Part shown: positions 1-5,100 of the stretch, piece by piece
Layout of the letters: each line of letters opens with the position of its first letter
Numbering within the stretch: position 1 is the stretch's first letter
Origin: an uncultured Methylococcaceae bacterium
Lineage (GTDB): Bacteria > Pseudomonadota > Gammaproteobacteria > Methylococcales > Methylomonadaceae
Assembly: GCA_903903365.1 (NCBI GenBank)
Contig: CAIUYS010000518.1
Span: forward strand, 1-5,227
Direction of reading: 5' to 3'
DNA: 5,227 nucleotides
Translations under genes and position numbers: made by a program
Notes under the pieces: model-generated
What the model was told of the DNA's origin: nothing
The model's database searches: none
What the model saw: only the letters and a program-made list of their open reading frames with translations

Positions 1-138
1 GCCATAATCTTTATCAATAATTTCCTGGGGCAGTAAGGTCAGTAATTCCTGATCATAATCTACCGGACAGCACAAATCGGCCTGTATTGATTCTGCACCT
101 GCTGAATAGCGTTCTAAAACACCGGCTTCTACGGTCAT
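1..138 (-). CDS. SAM-dependent methyltransferase, N-terminal part (ArsS-associated type)
   Basis: Only the first 46 codons are present; the gene runs off the left edge. The visible protein starts MTVEAGVLERYSAGAE, has a double cysteine in DLCCPVDYD (residues 21-29), then LLPQEIIDKDYG. From memory this is the N-terminus of class I methyltransferases in which KDYG continues into a CGDP-type glycine-rich SAM-binding loop, and which often sit beside arsS. That recognition is recall, not a search. If it belongs to the arsenosugar pathway it would methylate arsenic species, making the methylated arsenic that ArsS uses; the visible part cannot prove the substrate. The start is supported by AAGGAA on the minus strand (complement of 144-149), 5 nt before the ATG. 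The gene has the same orientation as arsS but lies about 720 bp downstream of it, with its own candidate promoter, so it is probably a separate transcript. Confidence 0.75.
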   Translation of the reverse strand, partial: MTVEAGVLERYSAGAESIQADLCCPVDYDQELLTLLPQEIIDKDYG

Positions 139-184
139 TTTGATTCCTTGTTAAAGTTATTATTATTCTTGAAAAATCAGTGCG

Positions 185-201
185 TCCACTAAATTAGTGG
201 A
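185..201. promoter_or_regulatory. Perfect 17-bp palindrome, candidate operator
   Basis: The sequence TCCACTAAATTAGTGGA is two exact 8-bp arms around one central A. It lies 46 bp upstream of the methyltransferase ATG. A TSS set by the minus-strand TATAAT at 220-225 would fall near 213 and put the palindrome at roughly +12 to +28. That is a usual place for a repressor operator. As RNA it could form only a poor hairpin because there is almost no loop, and no T-run follows, so a DNA-binding site fits better than a terminator. The regulator is unknown. Confidence 0.45.
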
Positions 202-219
202 TCAATCACCGTTTTTAGA

Positions 220-225
220 ATTATA
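220..225 (-). promoter_or_regulatory. Candidate -10 box for the methyltransferase gene
   Basis: ATTATA on the plus strand reads as a perfect TATAAT on the minus strand, about 82 nt upstream of the methyltransferase ATG. I could not find a convincing -35 hexamer at 16-18 bp; the nearest TTGAAC is too close (6 bp). This is a weak call supported mostly by the -10 match and its position just before the 17-bp palindrome. Confidence 0.35.
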
Positions 226-624
226 CTCGATGTTCAAGTTTTTAAGCTTGGAAAAACAGCCGGGATCAGTGTTAAAATCTCGCCTATTTCAACGACATAT
301 TGATGCTCGAGCACGCAAGTTTGCGCAATATAAGATTGCCGTACTGTCGTCGATGTAATATGGCTGCAATTGTGCTTGGCATTATTTACTTTTGGCGAGT
401 AGCACATAGGTTCTTGAACGGCGCGGGAACATCAAATATCATTTCAATATATTGCATTCCTGTTCGGCGTCAACTATCTTTTAAATAAGATCGACATATT
501 ACCTTAACTATTTATAAAGAATTTTTCAGGTGACCCACTTTAGTCGACACATAACATACCCGCTTTGAGCGGTTTACTATTTAAGACTTCGACGTTGCCG
601 AAAACGTCTGAATTTTGATAAACC

Positions 625-629
625 AGGAG
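625..629 (+). promoter_or_regulatory. Ribosome binding site of the small membrane protein gene
   Basis: AGGAG, 5 nt before the ATG at 635, is an optimal Shine-Dalgarno match. It is the main reason for accepting the 68-residue reading frame as a gene and for choosing this ATG over the second Met two codons later. Confidence 0.6.
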
Positions 630-634
630 ACTGT

Positions 635-841
635 ATGAAAATGGCAAACTGGGGAAATTTACTGCACATAAAATCTGATAACGATACTTTTAGAAAAAAT
701 AAAATCATTCTCAAAATAACAGAAATGATAAGATTTTATAAGGTACCTTTTATTGCAATAGCAGGAAGAATAGCATTTATTGTAGCGGTAACCCTTATAG
801 GACAGTTAGTGCTTTTATGGATTGACTTAATTAGAACTTGA
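635..841 (+). CDS. Small single-pass membrane protein, unknown function
   Basis: The predicted protein has 68 residues and I do not recognise a family. The N-terminal half (about 1-36) is polar and lysine-rich (KSDNDTFRKNKIILK). The C-terminal half is one strongly hydrophobic segment, about residues 38-65, with VPFIAIAGRIAFIVAV followed by TLIGQLVLLWIDLI, and the chain ends soon after at RT. The positive charges before the helix suggest the N-terminus stays in the cytoplasm, but R45 inside the segment makes its exact limits uncertain. The start is well supported by AGGAG. The stop (839-841) lies 20 nt from the arsS stop on the other strand, so the two genes converge with no obvious terminator between them. 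It interrupts the arsS-methyltransferase block. It could be a real small protein or a fortunate reading frame; the clean helix and ribosome site favour the former. Confidence 0.55.
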   Translation: MKMANWGNLLHIKSDNDTFRKNKIILKITEMIRFYKVPFIAIAGRIAFIVAVTLIGQLVLLWIDLIRT

Positions 842-861
842 AAGAAAATCTTGGAGGCATT

Positions 862-1827
862 TTAATCCAAAGCGCCCCCGCAACTACTGCCCTGCCCCGC
901 TGTACAGCCATAACAATGCTGACGCACGGTGATGGGGGAATCAAGTAATGAGGAAGTATTTATTAACTCGCTTAGATGTGTTTTACTGGCCGGATTAGCC
1001 CCCAAAGGCAGTTGCAGCATCTGGTTAAAATCGCAGTCATAAACAAAACCCTGCCAATCCACGCTCAAGGTATTACGACACATAACGCCCGACAAATTTT
1101 CTTGGCGGTAGTTGTCTTTTAATAATTGCATATAATCATTAAACAAACCCTTGCTAATCAGCATATTGCCAAAACGCTGAATGGGTAGATTGGTTAAAGC
1201 AAACAGTTTATTAAAAACGATGCCATAGTTTGCTTGCAAATGTTCTTTATAGATTTTTTCCAAGGCTTTTTGTTCTGGCGGCAGATTGATACCTTGAGGA
1301 TTAAAAACCAGATTAAGCTGCAACGGACTATCGGCTTGACCAAACCCCAAACTGTTTAATTTTTTTAACGCTGACAAGCTGGCATTAAAAGTGCCTTTAC
1401 CCCGTTGTTTATCAACGTTATCTTCAAGATAACAAGGTAACGAAGCAGTAACCACCACCTTATTGGCAGTAAGAAATTCGGCCATCTCTTCAAAGCCGGG
1501 TTCTTCAAGAATAACCAGATTGCAACGGTCAATAACGGTAACATCCATTGCCCGAGCTTTCGTTACCAGATAGTTAAAGTGCGGATTCATTTCCGGCGCA
1601 CCACCGGTTAAATCCAGCGTATGAATATTTTCTTTTTTGATAAAATCCAGAACCAAATCAACAGTGGCCTTAGCCATTAATTCGGTACGCTTAGGTCCCG
1701 CGTTAACATGACAATGGGTGCAACTCAGATTACACAAATAGCCCAGATTAACCTGCAATATTTCCAGCGCATGCCGGTTAATCGCAGGAAAATCAGTGTG
1801 TTCCAGATGAGCTAAGGTTCCGTGCAT
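862..1827 (-). CDS. arsS: Arsenosugar biosynthesis radical SAM enzyme ArsS
   Basis: Predicted protein of 321 residues. The radical SAM cluster motif CNLSCTHC (C32, C36, C39) follows the typical lead-in LQVNLGYL and is followed by HVNAGPKRTE. The GG motif is in LDLTGGAPEMNPHF (about 71-84). The C-terminal DUF3641-type region holds further cysteines at C250, C265 (FVYDCDFNQM), C305, C308 and C316 (HCYGCTAGQGSSCGGALD), likely ligands of an auxiliary Fe-S cluster. From family knowledge, ArsS transfers the 5'-deoxyadenosyl group of SAM to dimethylarsenite, giving the dimethylarsinoyl-deoxyadenosine precursor of arsenosugars. Some relatives of this family contain selenocysteine; the motif residues seen here are ordinary Cys codons. 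Length is normal. The ATG follows the DUF3047 stop by 6 nt and has no good Shine-Dalgarno (upstream reads CTAATCCCTT), so translation is probably coupled to the gene before it. A methyltransferase of the companion type lies downstream. Confidence 0.92.
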   Translation of the reverse strand: MHGTLAHLEHTDFPAINRHALEILQVNLGYLCNLSCTHCHVNAGPKRTELMAKATVDLVLDFIKKENIHTLDLTGGAPEMNPHFNYLVTKARAMDVTVIDRCNLVILEEPGFEEMAEFLTANKVVVTASLPCYLEDNVDKQRGKGTFNASLSALKKLNSLGFGQADSPLQLNLVFNPQGINLPPEQKALEKIYKEHLQANYGIVFNKLFALTNLPIQRFGNMLISKGLFNDYMQLLKDNYRQENLSGVMCRNTLSVDWQGFVYDCDFNQMLQLPLGANPASKTHLSELINTSSLLDSPITVRQHCYGCTAGQGSSCGGALD

Positions 1828-1833
1828 AAGGGA

Positions 1834-2511
1834 TTAGTTGGTACTGAAGTAAATGTCGCCGTAATACGCGGTTACTTTGCCGTGCGAATCATCCGTGTCG
1901 GTCATAATGGCAACCGCATCAATATAGCGAATGTCTTCCCCAAACTGGTGTTTAAGGTCGGCAAGAATATTGCGCTTTTCTGAATACCAAGTGCCGGTTT
2001 GATCGCTTGATGAGCGAAGTGCAATCATCGTCATTTTGCCATTAGCCCCAGCGTACGCATAAGCATTAGGCCAAACTTTACCAACCGGTGAAGTACTGGC
2101 CCAGACATAATTGATGGCTTTGGTTTCCCAGAAAGCCACGCCGCCATTAACAACTACATAAATTCTGGCAGCATAATCATCACCGGATTTTTCCTGTTCA
2201 TTAATATCGTTGCCAAGCCGGTTTTTGATGTGCCAACGCCAGTTCATCACCGGTGTTTTTTGCAAATCAATGCGCTGCTCATTAAAAAGGCCGGAAGCAC
2301 TGGTTGTACTTTCGGCCTTTAATACTTGGGTACCGGCAAGATCAACCAACTGATAGTCAGTCTTGCCTTTAAACTCCCTGGCTTCCCAATGATCAAGCGA
2401 TCCCGATGAAAAAGAACCGATCATCAGCTTTTCATCCGCAACTTCAGCGCGAACAGTGGCACTTAACAACATGACTGTATAAAAAAAAGATAACTGACTG
2501 AATACGCGCAT
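1834..2511 (-). CDS. DUF3047 family secreted protein
   Basis: Predicted protein of 225 residues. It has an N-terminal signal peptide: MRVF, a hydrophobic core of about residues 7-18, and a likely cleavage site after VRA (residue 22). Family hallmarks of DUF3047 follow in order: WRWHIKN (91-97), SGDDYAARIYVV (109-120), INYVWAS (133-139), W175 with YSEKRNILADLKHQFGE (176-192), and IMTDTDDSHG (202-211) near the end. The family is widespread in proteobacteria, is predicted to be periplasmic with a beta-rich fold, and has no established function that I know. AGGAAA (complement of 2520-2525) sits 8 nt before the ATG. It is the first gene of a tight pair with arsS (6 nt gap), so the two are almost certainly cotranscribed. 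A role in arsenic handling is inference from position only. Confidence 0.9.
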   Translation of the reverse strand: MRVFSQLSFFYTVMLLSATVRAEVADEKLMIGSFSSGSLDHWEAREFKGKTDYQLVDLAGTQVLKAESTTSASGLFNEQRIDLQKTPVMNWRWHIKNRLGNDINEQEKSGDDYAARIYVVVNGGVAFWETKAINYVWASTSPVGKVWPNAYAYAGANGKMTMIALRSSSDQTGTWYSEKRNILADLKHQFGEDIRYIDAVAIMTDTDDSHGKVTAYYGDIYFSTN

Positions 2512-2570
2512 TAAAAGTATTTCCTGTTTAAAAATGTTAACTAACTAATCAATACATACCGGCTTCGATC

Positions 2571-2671
2571 ATAGAACACGGATGACACTGATTGGACGGA
2601 TTTCAACGGATTTTTTTATTTTTAGTCCCAATCCGTGTCAATCAGTAAAATCCGTCTCATCCGTGTTCTAT
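2571..2671. repeat. 101-bp complex palindromic repeat (ACACGGAT type)
   Basis: The two ends are exact 15-bp inverted copies, ATAGAACACGGATGA (2571-2585) and its complement (2657-2671). Inside, ACTGATTG (2587-2594) pairs with 2639-2646 and ACGGATT (2596-2602) pairs with 2630-2636, so the element can fold as a long interrupted hairpin around a T-rich core (2611-2623). Each arm is a run of roughly 10-bp units related to ACACGGATTG. No protein is encoded in it. It lies between the flavin reductase gene and DUF3047, both on the minus strand. No T-run follows on that strand, so it is not a classical terminator. It resembles dispersed REP/MITE-like palindromes; copy number cannot be seen here. Confidence 0.85.
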
Positions 2672-2700
2672 TTTTTATAGACCGAATAATTACAAAAATG

Positions 2701-3186
2701 TTAATCGTTGCCAAGTTGTCGATAAGCGCCACGATAATACAAAAGCGGTTCGCCGGAACGACACACGCAATCCTGAACTTCGCCTATGATGATCCAATGA
2801 GTACCCGCCAAGACTTTTTCAACCACTTTACAGTCCAGAGACATCAAGGTGTTATTCAAAATAGGTGCGCCCGTTATACCGGCTTTCCAGTCCGTATTTT
2901 CAAATCGTTGTTGTTGGCTGGTACCGCCGGCAAATTGATTGGAAAGGTCTTGTTGATCAGCATTTAAAATATTCACGGCAAAAGACTGACTTTCCTCAAT
3001 ACCTGCGCCAGTATCCGCAGAGTCGTTAATACAAACCAACACCTGCGGCGGATTAACTGAAACGCTGGTAAATGCCGTTACTGTCATGCCTTGAGCGCCG
3101 AACTTCTCAGAGCTTGTAGTCACCACGCTGACACCACTGGCCCAAAGTTGCAACGCCTTTTTAAAATCATCAACACTAACTGTCAT
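2701..3186 (-). CDS. Flavin reductase-like protein (HpaC/RutF type, FMN-binding split barrel)
   Basis: Predicted protein of 161 residues, the normal length for short-chain flavin reductases (PF01613). Visible signatures are FKKALQLWASGVSVVTT (8-24), GMTVTAFTSVSVNPP (33-47), which forms part of the flavin site, FAVNILNADQQDLSNQFAG (69-87), GTHWIIIGEV (128-137) and the terminal LLYYRGAYRQL (148-158). The family reduces FMN or FAD with NAD(P)H, usually to feed a partner monooxygenase, in the cytoplasm. No monooxygenase is in the window, so the electron acceptor is unknown, and relatives that keep a flavin as prosthetic group cannot be excluded. GGAGAA (complement of 3191-3196) supports the ATG. 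It lies 86 nt downstream of the VOC gene in the same direction, consistent with a two-gene transcript. The palindromic repeat follows 29 nt after its stop. Confidence 0.88.
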   Translation of the reverse strand: MTVSVDDFKKALQLWASGVSVVTTSSEKFGAQGMTVTAFTSVSVNPPQVLVCINDSADTGAGIEESQSFAVNILNADQQDLSNQFAGGTSQQQRFENTDWKAGITGAPILNNTLMSLDCKVVEKVLAGTHWIIIGEVQDCVCRSGEPLLYYRGAYRQLGND

Positions 3187-3272
3187 TTAGTTCTCCGCTT
3201 ATTTATTATGGTTATAATGGATTTTTTAAATAATTAACTGCCCTGTAAAACCGGATAGCCAACCCCTATCAA

Positions 3273-3647
3273 TTAAGCCTGCTCTATAAATTCCAAGGTA
3301 TTCCCGTCCGGATCACGACAAAAAAGCGCTCTTCGACCGGATATACTCATGGTATAAACAACACCTGCTTGATTCAAGGCATCCTGAATTGGCGCGAGTG
3401 CCAATACATTTAAGGCAACATGACGATCACGTCCACCATGTTGAGGCCGCCCTGTTGTCGGGTCTGGATTTTGCAATTCCAATAAATGAAGTTGCTGCTC
3501 ACCTAATTGTATCCATACACCCGGAAAACCCAAATCCGGCCGCTCGACTTGCTGCAACCCCAAAACTTCACAATAAAACTCTCGTGATATATTGATATCA
3601 GCAACAATAAAGCTGGCATGGTTCAGGGAAATTATATTTATTGGCAT
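3273..3647 (-). CDS. VOC family (glyoxalase/dioxygenase fold) protein
   Basis: Predicted protein of 124 residues, a single complete VOC domain made of two beta-alpha-beta-beta-beta modules. Module one begins LNHASFIVADINISREFYCEVLGL (8-31) and ends HLLEL (54-58). Module two begins RDRHVALNV (73-81) and ends with the typical RDPDGNTLEFIE (111-122). Candidate metal ligands in the usual positions are H10, E57 (or H54), H76 and E119, so a metalloenzyme is plausible. The superfamily includes glyoxalase I, thiol transferases for antibiotic resistance, and ring-cleaving dioxygenases; the sequence does not tell which. Only one in-frame Met is available near the start, and no clear Shine-Dalgarno precedes it (CAATTTAACTA), so initiation is likely weak or leaderless. 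It is first in a probable pair with the flavin reductase. Confidence 0.87.
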   Translation of the reverse strand: MPINIISLNHASFIVADINISREFYCEVLGLQQVERPDLGFPGVWIQLGEQQLHLLELQNPDPTTGRPQHGGRDRHVALNVLALAPIQDALNQAGVVYTMSISGRRALFCRDPDGNTLEFIEQA

Positions 3648-3666
3648 TAGTTAAATTGAATATTTC

Positions 3667-3706
3667 ATTATAGGTAAGAAATTATACCTTCTCACCCCTC
3701 ATTATA
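3667..3706 (-). promoter_or_regulatory. Promoter region of the VOC-flavin reductase genes with three TATAAT boxes
   Basis: Three perfect minus-strand TATAAT hexamers are the complements of 3667-3672, 3681-3686 and 3701-3706, that is 20 to 59 nt upstream of the VOC ATG. The middle one has a poor -35 candidate, TTTATA, 16 bp upstream (complement of 3703-3708). The box nearest the gene would place the TSS about 12-13 nt before the ATG, giving a very short leader. An inverted repeat AGGTA/TACCT (3672-3676 and 3685-3689) spans two of the boxes. Which box is used cannot be decided here. Confidence 0.4.
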
Positions 3707-4054
3707 AAACAACGGCCAACTTTACAGCCTTAATAAGAGGTCTGGTAAATAAACAGTCATCACACCATCTTGGCATTCACACTTATTTTTTAACTCGATG
3801 AAACTAATTAAATCAGTGAGTGGCTAAAGCTCACAAAATCATTCCTGTCTTCATCCAATCTTAATCAAACCGACCGGTTTCCCCTCATCTTGCCCCTGTA
3901 ATATGGATGCCGTTATAGCAACTTGCCCATAACGCGAGCGCGATGACTTTTATGATACCTGACTTTAACTAAGACAACCTACATCATGCCACTCGGTTTA
4001 AATGATATCGGATGCTTTTAACAACACCATACCAAGTAGTAATAACCTGGCTTT
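3707..4054. other. Intergenic region between the VOC promoter and the lipoprotein gene
   Basis: No gene is supported. The region must carry the lipoprotein promoter. TTGCCC at 3890-3895 with TATAGC at 3914-3919 (18 bp spacing) is one possible pair. TATGAT at 3951-3956 is a better -10 but has no -35 partner. CTTGCCC occurs twice (3889-3895 and 3922-3928), 33 bp apart. Small symmetric motifs are GTGAG/CTCAC (3816-3834) and AAACC-GACC-GGTTT (3867-3880). An upstream in-frame extension of the lipoprotein frame (from 4002) is not translated in my view because the good ribosome site and signal peptide are further in. Confidence 0.45.
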
Positions 4055-4060
4055 AAGGAA
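4055..4060 (+). promoter_or_regulatory. Ribosome binding site that sets the lipoprotein start
   Basis: AAGGAA, 7 nt before the ATG at 4068. It selects this start over the longer in-frame ATG at 4002, which would bury the signal peptide behind 22 polar residues. Confidence 0.8.
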
Positions 4061-4067
4061 AAATAAT

Positions 4068-4346
4068 ATGCAAAAAGTAATAAAATTATCAATGGTCGCA
4101 ATGGCTTTCAGCCTGCTTGGCGCTTGTGCAACCACTTCAGATGTGGAAAATTTACAGTCGCAAGTTAATGGCTTGGATACGTCTGTTAAACAAGCGTCAG
4201 CTGATGCAGCCAGTGCACAAGCGACCTCGGCGGATGCGGCTGCAAAAGCAGAAACCGCTGAAGCATCCGCCAATCGGGCGGCACAATTATCCCAGGATGC
4301 CAATAACAAATTAGATAAGAAATTTAAAAAATCCATGATGAAATAA
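4068..4346 (+). CDS. Lpp/OprI-like alanine-zipper outer membrane lipoprotein
   Basis: Predicted precursor of 92 residues. A lipoprotein signal peptide MQKVIKLSMVAMAFSLLGAC ends in a lipobox LLGAC with the lipidated cysteine at 20, leaving a 73-residue mature chain. The rest is one continuous coiled coil: small or hydrophobic residues occupy the a/d positions without a break from V26 through L29, V33, L36, V40, then A43, A47, A50, A57, A61, A64, A68, A71, A78 to L82. The alanine-rich core is that of the alanine-zipper lipoproteins. The chain ends KKFKKSMMK, with a C-terminal lysine as in Lpp and OprI, where that lysine is joined to peptidoglycan. Residue +2 is Ala rather than Asp, consistent with outer-membrane sorting. 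By family it tethers or supports the outer membrane; attachment here is inference. It is a monocistronic gene with a strong terminator. Confidence 0.88.
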   Translation: MQKVIKLSMVAMAFSLLGACATTSDVENLQSQVNGLDTSVKQASADAASAQATSADAAAKAETAEASANRAAQLSQDANNKLDKKFKKSMMK

Positions 4347-4361
4347 AGCATTATTGCTTTA
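4344..4361 (+). other. Hairpin overlapping the lipoprotein stop codon
   Basis: TAAAGCA (4344-4350) pairs with TGCTTTA (4355-4361) across a TTAT loop, 7 bp including the stop codon. There is no T-run after it. It stands immediately before the main terminator and could protect the mRNA 3' end. Confidence 0.4.
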
Positions 4362-4365
4362 GCGC

Positions 4366-4407
4366 AAAAAAATAGCCAGACGGGAAAAACGTCAGGCTAT
4401 TTTTTTA
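4366..4407 (+). terminator. Strong bidirectional intrinsic terminator
   Basis: AAAAAAATAGCC (4366-4377) pairs with GGCTATTTTTTT (4395-4406); after an A-A mismatch, GACG (4379-4382) pairs with CGTC (4390-4393) around a GGAAAAA loop. The T-run on the plus strand ends the lipoprotein mRNA, and the A-run on the left gives a T-run on the minus strand, so it can also stop transcription arriving from the right. Confidence 0.93.
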
Positions 4408-4643
4408 TTTATTAAATACGCAGAATGCACGACAAAACAAACAATTCGACTGTTTTTGCCATCAGCTTAAATACTTTTTCTTTATCAACGGACAAAGTGA
4501 TCGACTTGCCCCCGCAAAAGTCCCACTATACAGAGCAAAACCTGACACCATTCAGGAATAATCTTTTGCTAAAAGACATGAAAACGCAGGCCTACCTGAT
4601 GTTTGGCTTTTTTGCATATAAAATTTTTAGTCAAACATTGATA
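4408..4643. other. Gene-free stretch after the terminator
   Basis: No supported gene. A plus-strand frame at 4425-4682 has no ribosome site and its end is antisense to the nuclease remnant, so I treat it as chance. On the minus strand this is the sequence downstream of the nuclease remnant. Confidence 0.5.
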
Positions 4644-4982
4644 CTATTTTCGTATCCTACAGACGCTAAATTGAAATGGTAGTAACTCTCGTATTACAGA
4701 AAGTGTAACTTATTGGCTTTCGTGTAGTTTATCTGTGGTTTTTACTTCGATAAATCTAACCTCATCTCCTTGAACTAAGGTTAGATCAGGCCACCCTTTT
4801 CTCAGTGTATAAGGATCTTGTGCAATTATCCGTAGCAAGCTCTATAAAAAAGTGGGTTTCAATTGCATCAAATATTGCCTCGGCAAAATTAATTGATAGA
4901 TCAGGATAAGCGTACATCATAATTGGCTGGCAAACAATATCTAAAAAATTTATGAGTTTTTAAATGGGCTTAATGGTGGCAT
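4644..4982 (-). pseudogene. Decayed stand-alone VRR-NUC nuclease gene
   Basis: Reading the minus strand recovers a VRR-NUC (PD-(D/E)XK) nuclease across three frames. From an ATG at 4980-4982 the first frame gives MPPLSPFKNS then stops. A shift near 4954 continues INFLDIVCQPIMMYAYPDLS and on to IETHFFIE (4953-4840). A shift near 4839, or in the A-run at 4846-4851, continues LLRIIAQDPYTLRKGWPDLT (from 4838), LVQGDEVRFIEVKTTDKLHE, SQ, an in-frame TAA (4710-4712), then VTLSVIRELLPFQFSVCRIR, K and a TAG at 4644-4646. The catalytic pattern GWPDL then IEVK, followed by DKLHESQ, is the core of VRR-NUC domains, which act in DNA repair or phage and plasmid metabolism. The total of about 113 codons fits a single-domain member. 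The stops and shifts make an active protein unlikely unless they are sequencing errors. The core identification is firm; the first ten residues are tentative. Confidence 0.7.
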
Positions 4983-5028
4983 TTGACTTTTTTTATTATT
5001 AATAATGCAATTAATTGATAAATATACA

Positions 5029-5100
5029 AATTATTCAGTTTTATTTTGTACATTCTGAACTAAAGTATATTCTGAAGTGATATATTTGTAATTATTCAGA
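5029..5100. repeat. Cluster of short direct and inverted repeats next to the transposase end
   Basis: AATTATTCAG occurs at 5029-5038 and again at 5090-5099. ATTCTGAA occurs at 5052-5059 and 5069-5076, 17 bp apart, and its CTGAA core is the complement of the TTCAG in the other pair. The second AATTATTCAG overlaps the transposase stop codon. It could include transposase-binding sites or the edge of the element, but no clear IS66-type terminal repeat was found. Confidence 0.35.

Larger units (their letters stand above)
139..634. other. Noncoding stretch between the methyltransferase and the small membrane protein gene
   Basis: About 500 bp with no gene I can support. It holds the methyltransferase leader (palindrome and -10 above) and a short unsupported reading frame at 230-358 (+, 42 codons, no Shine-Dalgarno). 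Small symmetric motifs include TGCTCGAGCA at 304-313 and CGCAA/TTGCG at 314-325. A small stem CCGCT-TTG-AGCGG occurs near 560-572. A 6-bp stem, GACGTT (591-596) with AACGTC (603-608) around a 6-nt loop, lies just ahead of the next gene. A frame at 303-488 (+) has no ribosome site and low-complexity-free but unrecognisable sequence, so I do not call it. No tRNA or known structured RNA was recognised. Confidence 0.5.

Noticed and set aside
300..488. Plus-strand frame of 62 codons in the left intergenic region
   Set aside because: It opens with TTG or an ATG lacking a ribosome site, and the protein has no recognisable family, domain or clear membrane topology.
862..970. In-frame selenocysteine in ArsS, known in some relatives
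   Set aside because: The C-terminal motif positions are cysteine codons and the frame is open to a normal TAA.
2571..2671. CRISPR array or terminator as an explanation of the ACACGGAT repeats
   Set aside because: The units are inverted and about 10 bp with no unique spacers, and no T-run follows the hairpin on the transcribed strand.
2635..2967. Plus-strand frame of 110 codons
   Set aside because: It is antisense to the flavin reductase and begins inside the palindromic repeat; the reductase on the other strand has clear motifs.
3389..3595. Plus-strand frame of 68 codons
   Set aside because: Antisense shadow of the VOC gene.
4117..4314. Second plus-strand frame inside the lipoprotein gene
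   Set aside because: Overlaps the lipoprotein in another frame, without a ribosome site and with an implausible composition.
3998..4351. Minus-strand frame of 117 codons rich in Ala, Ser and Cys
   Set aside because: Shadow of the alanine-rich lipoprotein; the composition comes from the complement of GCN codons.
4425..4682. Plus-strand frame of 85 codons after the terminator
   Set aside because: No ribosome site, no recognisable family, and its 3' end is antisense to the VRR-NUC remnant.
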